Shown: piece by piece, positions 8,951-17,528 of the stretch
How positions within the stretch are numbered: position 1 is the stretch's first letter
Layout: every line of letters starts with the position of its first letter
From: Cellulomonas sp. KH9
Lineage (GTDB): Bacteria > Actinomycetota > Actinomycetes > Actinomycetales > Cellulomonadaceae
Length of the DNA: 64,000 bases
NCBI RefSeq assembly: GCF_900114185.1
Contig: NZ_FOSE01000005.1
Location: forward strand, 186,001 to 250,000
Direction of reading: 5' to 3'
Translations under genes and position numbers: made by a program
The notes under the pieces: generated by a model
Database searches by the model: none
Told to the model about the DNA's origin: nothing
What the model saw: only the letters and a program-made list of their open reading frames with translations

Positions 8951-10411
8951 ATGATGGGCTCCGTGACGCGCAGGGCCACGACGGCGAAGGGTGCGCACCG
9001 AGGTGGCCTGTCGGCCTCCGACCTCGGTGGCGTGCGTGGCCTCGCCGTGGCCGCGCACCGGTTCGACGCCTGCCGGCGCGTCGAGGAGGTCGTCGAGGCG
9101 GCCGCCCAGGCCGCGGTCGACGTGCTGGGCGCCGACGCCTGCGCCGTCGCCCGGATCACCCAGGAGACCAGCCGCGTCGTCCACCTCGACCCGCCGAGCA
9201 ACGACCCGCGCTGGCACCAGTTCCTCAGCACCACCTACCGGGCCGACGACCGTCCGGCCCTGCGCGCCCTGCTGCGCAACCGCGAGAGCTGGGTGGCCCA
9301 CGCGTTCGACGCGCACGGCCGCTCGGTGCGCCCCGGCGACACGTCGGCCGGCGACCGCGTCGAGGTCGAGATGCTGCGGGAGGTCGGTGCCGCGTCCGCC
9401 CTGACCGCGCCCGTGGTCGTCAACGATGCCGTGTGGGGCCAGATCACCGTCGTCCGCGACGTCGACTCCTCGCTCTTCCACGTCGACGACGTGGCGACCG
9501 CCGAGGTGCTGGCGGCGCTCGCCGCCGGGGCGATCGCCCGCGTGGACCTCGAGCAGCAGATGCGCCACATCGTCGCGGACGACCCGCTGACCGGCCTGGC
9601 CAACCGGCGGACCGCCGACCAGGCGGCCGAGGCCGCCCTGGCCTCCGGGCGCGAGACGTGCGTGGTCATGTGCGACGTCGACGGCCTCAAGCGCGTCAAC
9701 GACGAGCTGGGGCACGACGCGGGCGACGACCTGCTGCGGGCCGTGGCGGACGTGCTGCGGCGCGCCGCGGACGCGATCCCGGGCGCCACCGCCGCGCGGA
9801 TCGGCGGGGACGAGTTCTGCCTGGTCACGGTCGACCAGCCACGCGAGGTGGTCGCGACGACCATGGCCACCACCGTGGCGAAGTTCCCGCTGCCGCACGG
9901 CGCCGCGATCTCCTACGGGGTCGCGTCGACGGCCGTCATGGGCTCGGTCGAGGCCCGGCACCTCTTCCGCCGCGCCGACCAGGCGCAGTACCAGGCCAAG
10001 CGCCGCCGGGCACGGGCCCGCGCCCGCACCACCCCGCCCATCTCCGACCCGGTGCAGGCCGTCGAGCGCCTCACCGCCGGTGGTGCCGTGGCGATCGGCG
10101 CCGCAGCCCCCGCGGTGGTCCCGCGCCTCTGCGCGTTCGCGGCCGCCGCCACCGAGACGCTGGGCGGCGACTCGTGGGCCGTCCGCGAGCGCATGCCCGG
10201 GTCGCAGACGTTCACGACGGTCGCCCGCGGCGGCAGCCCCGCCGACGCGTCCGAGACCCGCCTGCTGACGGTCGAGCGCGACGAGTGGGTCGTCGAGGTG
10301 GCCGTCGCGGCCGCGGCGTCGACCGGCCGGCAGGTGCAGACGGCGCTGCACGCGCTCGTCGCGATCGCCGTCGACGGCGCCGGTCCGCCCGAGGGCGTCG
10401 GCGCGGGCTGA
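8951..10411 (+). CDS. GAF-GGDEF diguanylate cyclase-like protein
   Basis: A 486-residue soluble signalling protein. An N-terminal GAF-like sensor (about 20-190) leads through a short helix to a GGDEF domain (about 195-350). The active-site GGDEF is intact at residues 285-289 (RIGGDEFCL), with DPLTGLANRR at its start, so synthesis of cyclic di-GMP from two GTP is expected. The region five residues before GGDEF has no RxxD, so the usual inhibitory I-site is missing. The last 120 residues look like a partial second sensor domain. ATG 8951 is taken with the GGGGGG at 8935-8940 as ribosome site; ATG 8933 is an alternative. It sits between the two LPMO genes, perhaps by chance. Confidence 0.85.
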   Translation: MMGSVTRRATTAKGAHRGGLSASDLGGVRGLAVAAHRFDACRRVEEVVEAAAQAAVDVLGADACAVARITQETSRVVHLDPPSNDPRWHQFLSTTYRADDRPALRALLRNRESWVAHAFDAHGRSVRPGDTSAGDRVEVEMLREVGAASALTAPVVVNDAVWGQITVVRDVDSSLFHVDDVATAEVLAALAAGAIARVDLEQQMRHIVADDPLTGLANRRTADQAAEAALASGRETCVVMCDVDGLKRVNDELGHDAGDDLLRAVADVLRRAADAIPGATAARIGGDEFCLVTVDQPREVVATTMATTVAKFPLPHGAAISYGVASTAVMGSVEARHLFRRADQAQYQAKRRRARARARTTPPISDPVQAVERLTAGGAVAIGAAAPAVVPRLCAFAAAATETLGGDSWAVRERMPGSQTFTTVARGGSPADASETRLLTVERDEWVVEVAVAAAASTGRQVQTALHALVAIAVDGAGPPEGVGAG

Positions 10412-10459
10412 GGCCCGAGCGGTCGGCGCACCCGAGGGCGCGGCCGACCGCGGGCGCCA

Positions 10460-10529
10460 CGCAGCCGTCCCGCCGCGCAGCCGTCCCGCCGCGCAGCCGT
10501 CCCGCCGCGCAGCCGTCCCGCCGCGCAGC
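10460..10529. repeat. 16-bp tandem repeat, 4.4 copies
   Basis: Four identical copies of CGCAGCCGTCCCGCCG at 10460-10523 and a six-base partial copy lie in the short gap between the convergent cyclase and thioredoxin/NHL genes. Confidence 0.96.
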
Positions 10530-10544
10530 GGCAGGGTCAGCCGG

Positions 10545-12464
10545 TCAGCCGTGCAGCGGCAGAGTCAGCGACTCCGGGGCACCCGTGACCACGCGCACGG
10601 GCACGCCCCAGTCCTGGGCGGCCAGGTGGCAGGCGGGGTGCTCGATCGCGGGGTCGGCGTCGCAGCTCGCCGCGCGCGCGGTGACGTGCAGGACGCCCTC
10701 GCCGACCGTCGGGTCGAGCCGCAGCGTGCGGGTGAGAGCGACGTCGTCGCCCGCCCCGTTGAGCAGCAGCCCCGCCGGTGTGGCCGACACCTGCAGGGAC
10801 GTCGACGGGCCCCACCGGTCGTCGAGCTTCTGGCCCGCGGCGGGGTGGAACACGACCTCGAGCGCGACGTCGGTGCCGATCTCCGTGACGGGCCGCTGGG
10901 TGCGGTGCGCGCCGGCGTCGACCTGCTCGCCCGCGCCGGCGGGGAGCGCGATGCGCGTGAGGCGGTGCGCCGCGGACTCGACGACGAGCACGTGGTCGGT
11001 GTCACCGGCCGGCAGCACCAGGCCGCTGGGCTCGGCCAGGTCGGTCGCGAGCGTGGTCACCGTGCCCGGCGCGTCGCCGTCGCCCGGCTGCCAGCGGCGC
11101 AGCGCGCCGTTGTAGGTGTCGGCGACGAGCACGGAGCCGTCCGGCAGGGCCGCGACGCCCAGCGGGTGCTGGAACAGCGCCTGGTCGGCAGCGCCGTCGC
11201 GGTGGCCGAAGTCGAACAGCCCGGTCCCGGCGACCGAGTGCACCGACGCGTCCTCGGGGTCGACCCACCGCAGCGCGGACGTCTCGGCGTCGGCGAGCCA
11301 GATGCGACCGTCGGCGTCCACCGACAGGCCCGACGGCTGCGCGAACCACGACAGCTCCGGGGCCCCGTCGACGAGGCCCTCGTTCATCGTCCCGGCGAGG
11401 TGCGTGACCGATCCCTGCTCCGGGTCGAACGCCCACAGCGTGTGGTTGCCGGCCATCGCGACGACGAACGCCGAGAGCCGCTGCGACCACGTCACGTCCC
11501 ACGGCGAGGACAGCTTCACCTGCCGCGGCGGCCACTGGTCGCCCACGCCGGCCTCGGCGGGGTTCGCGGTGTCGCCGTCGAACGGCGTGACGTTGTCGAC
11601 GGCCCCGACCATGTACTGCTCACCCGTGCCCGCGACGGTCGTCACGTACCCGTCGGCGAGCCGCACGCCGCGCAGCGCGTGGTTGACGGTGTCGGCGACC
11701 AGCACGTCGTACCCGACGCGCTCGCGCAGCCCGTGGGGGACGAGGCACAGGCCGTTGGGCTCGCTGAACCGGGCCTCGTCCGGGCCCCCGTCGACGAGCC
11801 CGCGCTCGCCGGACCCGATGCGCCGCACGAGCGTCTCGCCGTCCGCGGCGACCTCGGTGAGCGCGTGGTGGCCGGCGTCGGCCACGAGGAACGTGCCCCC
11901 GGGCAGCTCGACCGCCTTGGCGGGGAACCGCAGCGTCGTCGGCTGCGGCGTCGGCGCGACGTACGGGCCGTCACCGCGGTGCAGCGTGCCCTTCGCCTCG
12001 TGCTCGGTGACGAGGTCGCGCACCAGCGTCTCCACCGCGTGGGCGTGCCCCTCGCCGGCCATCTGCGCGACGACGTACCCCTCGGGGTCGATGACGACGA
12101 GCGTCGGCCACGCGCGCGCGGTGAACGCCTGCCACGTCACGAGGTCCGGGTCGTCGAGCACCGGGTGGTGCACCTCGTACCGCTCGACCGCCGCCGCGAG
12201 CGCGACCGGGTCGGCCTCGTGCACGAACTTGGGCGAGTGCACGCCGATGATGACGAGGACGTCGCGGTGCCGCTCCTCGATCTCCCGCAGCTCGTCGAGG
12301 ACGTGCAGGCAGTTGATGCAGCAGAACGTCCAGAAGTCGAGGACGACGACCTTCCCGCGCAGGTCGGCGAGGGTCACGTCCTTGCCACCGGTGTTGAGCC
12401 AGCCGCGTCCGACCAGCTCGGACGCGCGCACACGGGGCAGACGGGGGGCAGCGGTCGACGTCAC
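10545..12464 (-). CDS. Thioredoxin-like domain fused to NHL-repeat beta-propeller
   Basis: A 639-residue protein resembling NHLRC2-type proteins. Residues about 20-150 are a thioredoxin/TlpA fold with the redox motif CINC in FWTFCCINCLHVLDEL and a cis-Pro in ARAWPTLVVIDPEG. The remainder has NHL repeats (LVADAGHHALTEV, LVADTVNHALRGV, WLADAETSALRWV, LVADTYNGALRRW) making a propeller, and a C-terminal beta domain with CHLAAQDWG. No signal peptide is seen, so it is cytoplasmic. Start is GTG 12464, supported by GGGGAGG at 12474-12480; a nearby ATG is out of frame. A thiol-disulfide role is likely but the substrate is unknown. Confidence 0.85.
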   Translation of the reverse strand: MTSTAAPRLPRVRASELVGRGWLNTGGKDVTLADLRGKVVVLDFWTFCCINCLHVLDELREIEERHRDVLVIIGVHSPKFVHEADPVALAAAVERYEVHHPVLDDPDLVTWQAFTARAWPTLVVIDPEGYVVAQMAGEGHAHAVETLVRDLVTEHEAKGTLHRGDGPYVAPTPQPTTLRFPAKAVELPGGTFLVADAGHHALTEVAADGETLVRRIGSGERGLVDGGPDEARFSEPNGLCLVPHGLRERVGYDVLVADTVNHALRGVRLADGYVTTVAGTGEQYMVGAVDNVTPFDGDTANPAEAGVGDQWPPRQVKLSSPWDVTWSQRLSAFVVAMAGNHTLWAFDPEQGSVTHLAGTMNEGLVDGAPELSWFAQPSGLSVDADGRIWLADAETSALRWVDPEDASVHSVAGTGLFDFGHRDGAADQALFQHPLGVAALPDGSVLVADTYNGALRRWQPGDGDAPGTVTTLATDLAEPSGLVLPAGDTDHVLVVESAAHRLTRIALPAGAGEQVDAGAHRTQRPVTEIGTDVALEVVFHPAAGQKLDDRWGPSTSLQVSATPAGLLLNGAGDDVALTRTLRLDPTVGEGVLHVTARAASCDADPAIEHPACHLAAQDWGVPVRVVTGAPESLTLPLHG

Positions 12465-12638
12465 GCCCACATCCTCCCCGACCCGGTCCCCTGCGCAACG
12501 CCCGTGCCACCAGCTGGTCGCCGACCCCGTCCCGCCGACCACTGGTCACCGGGGAGCACTGCCACCGCCGGCAACCGTCCCCACGTGGCCGGTGGTCACC
12601 CAGGGGATCCGGCGTGCCCGGCCCCGCCCCGGACGTGC

Positions 12639-12680
12639 GACGGCCGGGCACAGCCGGAGGGGTGGCTGTGCCCGGCCGTC
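12639..12680 (-). terminator. Terminator downstream of second LPMO gene
   Basis: A perfect 17-bp stem joins GACGGCCGGGCACAGCC (12639-12655) and GGCTGTGCCCGGCCGTC (12664-12680) around an 8-base loop. It lies 76 bases after the LPMO stop. The rest of the 292-base gap 12465-12756 shows no gene. Confidence 0.85.
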
Positions 12681-12756
12681 AGGCCGTGCCGCCCGCGGGT
12701 CGTGCCCCCGCGGGGTCGTGCTGCCGCCGGCGTGTGCCGGCGGGTTTCGGGATGCG

Positions 12757-13836
12757 TCAGGCCGTCGCGCAGGTGGCCGTCAGCGAGCCGGGTGCGCCCG
12801 TGGCGATGAAGCCGGCCGTGGTGCTGGCGCCGGCGCTCAGGGAGCCGTTCCAGTCGGCGTTCGTCAGGACGCCGCCGCTGTGCGTGCTGCTCCACGCCTG
12901 CGTGATCGTGGCGCCGCCGACCGTGACCTTCCACCCGCGGATCGCGGCGGAACCAGCGGTCACGACGACCTCACCCTGCCAGCCGCCCGACCAGGCGTTG
13001 GCCGCCTTGACCGTGGCCGTGCACGCCCCGCCGGGAGCCGTGGTGGGCGTGGGGGTGACGGACGGCGTCGGGGTCGGGGTGGGCGTGACCGACGGGGTCG
13101 GCGTGGGCGTGACCGACGGGGTCGGCGTGGGGGTCGGCGTGGGCGTCGGGCCGGGGTTGCCGCCGCCGCCGATGTTGATGTCCGAGCACAGGTAGTACGG
13201 CTGGTCGAGGTGGCTGGCCTGCCAGATGGTGAACAGGACGGCGCGGCCGGAGCGGCCCGCCAGGTTCACGTCGGTCTGGTAGAGGCCCGTCGTGCCGTAG
13301 CGCCCGGTCTCCTTCACGAGGTCGAGGTCGTCCCAGCCGAGCGCCTCCGTCGTCGGGTCGAAGCCCGCCTTCGAGACGTAGATGCGCATGTAGTCCGCGC
13401 CGTGCTTGGCACCGTCGGTGAGCGTCAGCGTGAACGACGTGGGGACGTTCGTCATCGTCCACGGGCCCGGGGTGTCGAGCGACGCGTACAGACCGTTCTG
13501 CGTCTTGCCGCCGGAGCAGAGCTGGCCGTTGGGGATCACGGCCTCGTGCCGGCCCCCGACGTTCTCACGGTAGAGGCCGTTCCAGTTCCACATGGTGTTG
13601 GGGTTGGCCTGGAACGCCTGCCAGCACATGGGGTCCTGCTGCGCCATGGCCGGGTTGAGGTGGTCGTCGCCCCACCGGTCGTAGCAGCTGAAGTTGCGGG
13701 ACGCCGGGTCGGTGACCGACCCGTGGGCGGACGCGGACGTGGCGACGAGGCCGGTGGCCGCGAGCGCCAGGGGGACGGCGAGGGCGAGCCGGGCGAGCCG
13801 GCCGAACCGGCTGCTGCTCCGGGTACGGATGGACAT
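12757..13836 (-). CDS. Secreted AA10 lytic polysaccharide monooxygenase with CBM2
   Basis: The second LPMO of the window, 359 residues. Signal peptide 1-37 ends ATSASA. Mature His38 and His97 (GGRHEAV) form the copper brace. The catalytic domain ends with YYLCSDINIGGG, then a Pro-Thr linker with repeats of TPTPTPSV, then a family-2 carbohydrate-binding module (TATVKAANAWSGGWQGEVVV to the C-terminus). This CBM2 is shorter and poorer in Trp than that of the first LPMO, and its closing Cys is followed by only two residues. The two catalytic domains are clearly different, so they may differ in substrate face (cellulose C1 versus C4, or chitin). ATG 13836 is the start. A cre-like element lies 138 bases upstream. 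Confidence 0.94.
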   Translation of the reverse strand: MSIRTRSSSRFGRLARLALAVPLALAATGLVATSASAHGSVTDPASRNFSCYDRWGDDHLNPAMAQQDPMCWQAFQANPNTMWNWNGLYRENVGGRHEAVIPNGQLCSGGKTQNGLYASLDTPGPWTMTNVPTSFTLTLTDGAKHGADYMRIYVSKAGFDPTTEALGWDDLDLVKETGRYGTTGLYQTDVNLAGRSGRAVLFTIWQASHLDQPYYLCSDINIGGGGNPGPTPTPTPTPTPSVTPTPTPSVTPTPTPTPSVTPTPTTAPGGACTATVKAANAWSGGWQGEVVVTAGSAAIRGWKVTVGGATITQAWSSTHSGGVLTNADWNGSLSAGASTTAGFIATGAPGSLTATCATA

Positions 13837-13973
13837 GCATGTCTCCTGGGGGTCGGTGACGACGGTGCCCCGTCCGCGCTCGCCCGGGCGGGTCGCAACG
13901 ATGCGATCCGAGGACGACAGGGCGCCACGAGGGCTCGACCACCGTGCGGCCTCACTCCGCGCCGCGCGAGAGT

Positions 13974-13988
13974 GCTAAGCGTTTCAGC
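13974..13988. promoter_or_regulatory. LacI/cre-like element upstream of second LPMO
   Basis: GCTAAGCGTTTCAGC, read on the minus strand as GCTGAAACGCTTAGC, is an imperfect palindrome with the AARCGYTT core bound by LacI-family regulators. It lies 138 bases before the LPMO start in the 224-base gap 13837-14060, which contains no gene. Confidence 0.45.
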
Positions 13989-14060
13989 GGGACGTGCGTC
14001 CCAGGCACCCGCAGCGGCGACACCCCGGCGGTCCCGTCACCGGCGCTCGCCGCGGGGCGG

Positions 14061-15089
14061 TCACCGACGGTCGAGGACGTGGATGCGGGGGTGGTGCCCC
14101 TTGGCGTAGACGCGCGTCACGGAGCGCGGCGTCCACAGCTCCGCGGCGTCGCGTACCACCCGCTCCATCACCTTGACCTCGTGCGTCAGCACCACCAGGC
14201 GCGCGCCGGGTGCGGTGACGGCATGAGCGGCCCGCAGCAGGCCCGCGTGCAGCCGCGGGGCGTCGGCGTGGGAGCCGTGGAGCGTGCCCCACGGCGGGTC
14301 GGCCAGGACCACGTCCGCCGCACCGCCCAGCGGCTGGACGACGACGTCGAGCAGGGCCGCCGCGTCCGTGGCGTCGGCCCGCAGCAGGGCCGGCCGGGGC
14401 GGGCGCGTCAGCAGCCGCGCCGCCTCGAGGTTCGCGCGGGCCGCGTCGAGCGCCGCCGGGTCGAGGTCGACCGCCACGGCCGCCGCCGCCGGACCGACGA
14501 GCAGCCGCTCGACCAGCAGCGTGCCCGAGCCCGCCATGAGGTTGAGGACGCGGTCCCCGCCGTGCACACCGGCCAGGCGCGCGACCGCCGCCGCGATCGT
14601 CGCGTTGGCCGCCCCGGGGAAGTCGGCGACGCGCCACGTGCGCGCGGACAGCGGACGGGGCCCGACGCGCACCAGCACGTCCCACCCCGGGTCGGCGTCG
14701 CCCCGCCGCGGCCCGCGACGCACGCGCACCACCAGGTCGCCCGTCGCCGGCTCGTGCCGCAGCCCGGTCGCCTCGTGCAGCAGGCCCGCGAGCCGCGCGA
14801 AGACCGCGGAGTCCGCGCCGGCCGCCTCGAACCGGAAGGTCGACGAGCCGGCGACGCGCAGCGACGCGTACACGGCGTCGACGATCCGGGCCAGGTGCTC
14901 GGGGCTGGTGAACGACCGGGGCCGCGGCACGTCGAGGTGCAGGACGACCCACGCGGCCACCGCGGTGCGCAGCTGCGTCACGGCCGCGAGCGGCCCGGGC
15001 AGCGCCAGCGCGACGGCGTCGTCCCGGTCCGGCACGTCGCGCAGCCCGCGGGCGCCGGGGAGCACCTCGGCGACCTCGGCGGCGAGCAC
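14061..15089 (-). CDS. THUMP-type RNA/DNA methyltransferase
   Basis: A protein of at least 342 residues of the UPF0020/RlmL-TrmN family. The N-terminal half is a THUMP-like RNA-binding region. The C-terminal half is a Rossmann methyltransferase with the SAM-binding loop LNLMAGSGTLLVE and catalytic DPPWG (VVLADPPWGTLHG). It should methylate a guanine or adenine in tRNA or rRNA. The first standard start is GTG 15089. However, the same frame continues upstream with family-like sequence (AVELTYLPGLRDV) to a CTG at 15131 that overlaps the stop of the small repeat ORF, so translation may begin there. Confidence 0.85.
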   Translation of the reverse strand: MLAAEVAEVLPGARGLRDVPDRDDAVALALPGPLAAVTQLRTAVAAWVVLHLDVPRPRSFTSPEHLARIVDAVYASLRVAGSSTFRFEAAGADSAVFARLAGLLHEATGLRHEPATGDLVVRVRRGPRRGDADPGWDVLVRVGPRPLSARTWRVADFPGAANATIAAAVARLAGVHGGDRVLNLMAGSGTLLVERLLVGPAAAAVAVDLDPAALDAARANLEAARLLTRPPRPALLRADATDAAALLDVVVQPLGGAADVVLADPPWGTLHGSHADAPRLHAGLLRAAHAVTAPGARLVVLTHEVKVMERVVRDAAELWTPRSVTRVYAKGHHPRIHVLDRR

Positions 15090-15127
15090 GTCCCGCAGCC
15101 CGGGCAGGTAGGTGAGCTCGACGGCCG

Positions 15128-15418
15128 TCAGCGGCTCCCGCGCCGGGACCGCACCGCGGACGGGTCGGCGGTCACCGTGCGTCCGGCGGTCACCGCGACC
15201 GGTCGGGCGTGCGCCGGTCGCGCCACGGACCGCCGCGCCCGACCGGTCCGCGCGCCCGGCACCACCGCGCCCCGCACCACCGCGTCCGGCGCCGTCGCGT
15301 CCGGCACCGTCACGTCCGGCACCACCGCGTGCCGCACCGTCACGTCCGGCACCACCGCGTGCCGCACCGTCACGTCCGGCACCGTCGCGTCCGGCACCGT
15401 CGCGTCCGGCACCGTCAC
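15128..15418 (-). repeat. Degenerate 15-bp tandem repeat, possibly translated
   Basis: The gap between the TetR and methyltransferase genes holds an array of 15-bp units (consensus near CGTCCGGCACCGTCG) from about 15256 to 15420, including a 30-bp higher-order unit present twice. On the minus strand it stays open from GTG 15418, after GGGGGG, as repeats of VPDAT/VPDVT/VRHAV. It ends at a TGA that overlaps a CTG in frame with the methyltransferase. It could be a non-coding minisatellite or a 96-residue repeat protein or leader. I cannot decide from one genome. Confidence 0.6.
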
Positions 15419-15448
15419 GCCCCCCGGCGCGCCGGCCCCGCTGCCCGC

Positions 15449-16054
15449 TCAGACCGGCACCGCGGCGCGCGCGCCGACGGCACGCAGCACGAACGCCTCG
15501 GTCTGCGCGATCGCGTGCTCACGCTCCGGCCCGCCGTCGGGCAGGCCGCGGCCGGTCAGGCACGCGTTGACGAGCGGGACGGTCGTGGCGAGGTCCTGCT
15601 CCGGGAACGCGCCGGAGGCGATGCCCGCGGCGAGGATGCGGCGCAGGATCTGCTCGACCACGAGGACGTGCTCGCGGACGCGCTGCTGGGCGCCCCGGGA
15701 CAGCACGGATCGCAGCTCCGGCCCGGGCGCGACGTGGTAGACCCGCGTCAGCGAGGCCTGGGCGCGGACGTAGGCGCGCAGCTGGTCCACGGGGTCGACG
15801 ATGTCGTCGAGGGACGCCTGCAGGCCGGCCGCGTACTGCTCGGTCTCGTGGGTGATGAAGCCGAGGAGCAGCGCCTCCTTGTCGGGGAAGTGGTTGTAGA
15901 CGGCGGTCCGTCCCACGCCTGCTGCGGCGGCGATGTCGGCCAGGGTGATCGCGTCGAAGCCCCGCTCGTTCATGAGCGTCGACAGCGCCTCGAACAGGCG
16001 GCGGCGCGTCTGCTCGCGGTGCTCGTGCAGCGAGGCCCCGATGATCTTCGGCAT
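15449..16054 (-). CDS. TetR-family transcriptional regulator
   Basis: A 201-residue repressor. The helix-turn-helix is at about 37-65 (ITLADIAAAAGVGRTAVYNH then FPDKEALL), followed by an all-helical ligand and dimerisation domain. ATG 16054 is the start. An inverted repeat CTGACA...TGTCAG directly upstream is a good autoregulatory operator. It is divergent from a GAF/winged-helix regulator, so it may control that gene too. The ligand cannot be read. Confidence 0.93.
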   Translation of the reverse strand: MPKIIGASLHEHREQTRRRLFEALSTLMNERGFDAITLADIAAAAGVGRTAVYNHFPDKEALLLGFITHETEQYAAGLQASLDDIVDPVDQLRAYVRAQASLTRVYHVAPGPELRSVLSRGAQQRVREHVLVVEQILRRILAAGIASGAFPEQDLATTVPLVNACLTGRGLPDGGPEREHAIAQTEAFVLRAVGARAAVPV

Positions 16055-16055
16055 G

Positions 16056-16080
16056 CTGACATCGTGACACATCCTGTCAG
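16056..16080. promoter_or_regulatory. Inverted-repeat operator of TetR gene
   Basis: CTGACA (16056-16061) and TGTCAG (16075-16080) are inverted with 13 bases between, right next to the tetR-type start. GTGACA also recurs further into the divergent gap, at 16103-16108, and TGTGACA at 16116-16122. Confidence 0.5.
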
Positions 16081-16205
16081 GAAGATCGTCACGGACGAGG
16101 GGTGACACGGGCGAAAGTGTGACATTGCTCACGGCGGTTCGTCGCTTTCGCCTACAATGCCTCAGCATCACCTGGACGACCCCGCCCGACGAGAGCCCGG
16201 ACGCG

Positions 16206-17528
16206 ATGAGCCGACACGCCCACCACCCGCAGGAGGGACCTCCTGCGGGTCGCGCGCGCGCCGCAGCGGTGCCGGGCCCCATCCCCGCGGAGCGACCCGG
16301 GGACTGGCACCTCGACGAGCACGGGACGCGCCGCGTCTCGGTGGTGCGGGCGGCCCACGAGCGCTTCGTGGTCTCGGGCGACGACCCCGGGCGCCAGGTC
16401 CGGCCCATCGTCGCCGACTCCTGGCGCCGCAGCCGTCGCGTGGGCGTGGACCCCGAGATGCCGACACCCCCGGTCGACGTCGCCGGGTCCGACCTGGCCG
16501 AGCTGCGCAGCAGCCACCCCCTGTCGGGTGCCGTGCCCACGGTGCGCCGGCTGCTGGTGGAGCCCGGCCCGGGCTGGGTCGCGGCACTGAGCGACGAGTC
16601 GGGCCGGCTGCTGTGGGTCGACGGGGACCGTGCGGTGCGCCGCGAGCTCGACGGCGTCGGGTTCGTCGAGGGTGCCGCGTGGCGGGAGGACGCCGTGGGC
16701 ACCAACGCGCTCGGCACAGCGCTGGCCACCCGGAGGCCGCTGCAGGTGCTGGGCACCGAGCACTGGGCCCGCGTCGTGCACCCGTGGAGCTGCGCCGCGG
16801 TGCCGGTGCACGACCCCGAGGGGCGGATGCTGGGGGTCCTGGACGTCACGGGTCGCGACGACGCCGCGTCGTGGATGGCTCTGGCGCTCGTGCGCGCGAC
16901 CGTCGCGGCCGTGGAGGCCACCCTCACCGCCGGTGCGGGCGCACCGCCGGGCGCACGCCTGGGGGTGCTCGGCACCCAGGGCGGCACGCTGCACACGCCC
17001 GCGGGTCGCCGTCGCCTGACCTGCCGCCACGCGGAGATCCTCCTGCTGCTCGCCGAGCACCCCGCCGGGCTGCGCGGGGACGAGCTGGCGGTGCTGCTGT
17101 CGGAGTCCGAGCTGTCCGAGGTCACGGTGCGCGCCGAGATCTCGCGTCTGCGCCGCCTGGTCGGGCCGCTGCTGTCGGAGTCCCGGCCCTACCGGCTCAC
17201 CGCGCCGCTGCGCACCGACGTCGACGCCGTGCGGGACGCGCTGGCCGTCGGCGACGTCGCCGGCGCCCTGAGCGCCTACGCCGGCTCGGTCCTGCCGCGG
17301 TCGACCGCCCCGGGCGTCGAGCGCGTGCGGGCGACGGTCCAGGACGAGGTGCGCGCCGCCACGCTCGCGTCGGGCGACCCGGGTCTCGTCGCCCGCTGGA
17401 CGGCGAGCGACCCCGGCGCGGACGACTGGGAGGCGTGGCAGACGCTCGCGCGCGTGGCACCCATCGGGTCGGCGGCCCACCTGCGCGCCCACACCCGCCT
17501 CGCGCAGCTCAACCGCACCCTGCGCTGA
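16206..17528 (+). CDS. GAF-domain transcriptional regulator, AcoR-like without AAA+ module
   Basis: A 440-residue regulator. An N-terminal GAF region (about 50-240) carries the AcoR-like signature SWRRSRRVGVDP and REDAVGTNALGTALATRRPL with HPWSCAAVPVHDP. A winged-helix domain follows (about 290-350; GDELAVLLSESELSEVTVRA, EISRLRRLVG), then a helical C-terminus. The sigma54 AAA+ domain of true AcoR proteins is missing, as is common in actinobacteria where related proteins sit near aldehyde dehydrogenases. No such enzyme is adjacent here. Start ATG 16206 is chosen; upstream in-frame starts would extend into the divergent promoter. A TACAAT element lies at 16153-16158. Confidence 0.75.
   Translation: MSRHAHHPQEGPPAGRARAAAVPGPIPAERPGDWHLDEHGTRRVSVVRAAHERFVVSGDDPGRQVRPIVADSWRRSRRVGVDPEMPTPPVDVAGSDLAELRSSHPLSGAVPTVRRLLVEPGPGWVAALSDESGRLLWVDGDRAVRRELDGVGFVEGAAWREDAVGTNALGTALATRRPLQVLGTEHWARVVHPWSCAAVPVHDPEGRMLGVLDVTGRDDAASWMALALVRATVAAVEATLTAGAGAPPGARLGVLGTQGGTLHTPAGRRRLTCRHAEILLLLAEHPAGLRGDELAVLLSESELSEVTVRAEISRLRRLVGPLLSESRPYRLTAPLRTDVDAVRDALAVGDVAGALSAYAGSVLPRSTAPGVERVRATVQDEVRAATLASGDPGLVARWTASDPGADDWEAWQTLARVAPIGSAAHLRAHTRLAQLNRTLR

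Noticed and set aside
12465..12638. Possible small gene upstream of the thioredoxin/NHL gene
   Set aside because: Open stretches here lack start plus ribosome-site combinations and look like random high-GC frames.
15256..15420. Possible CRISPR or attachment-site array
   Set aside because: It is a contiguous degenerate 15-bp tandem repeat without unique spacers, and no integrase or cas gene is present.
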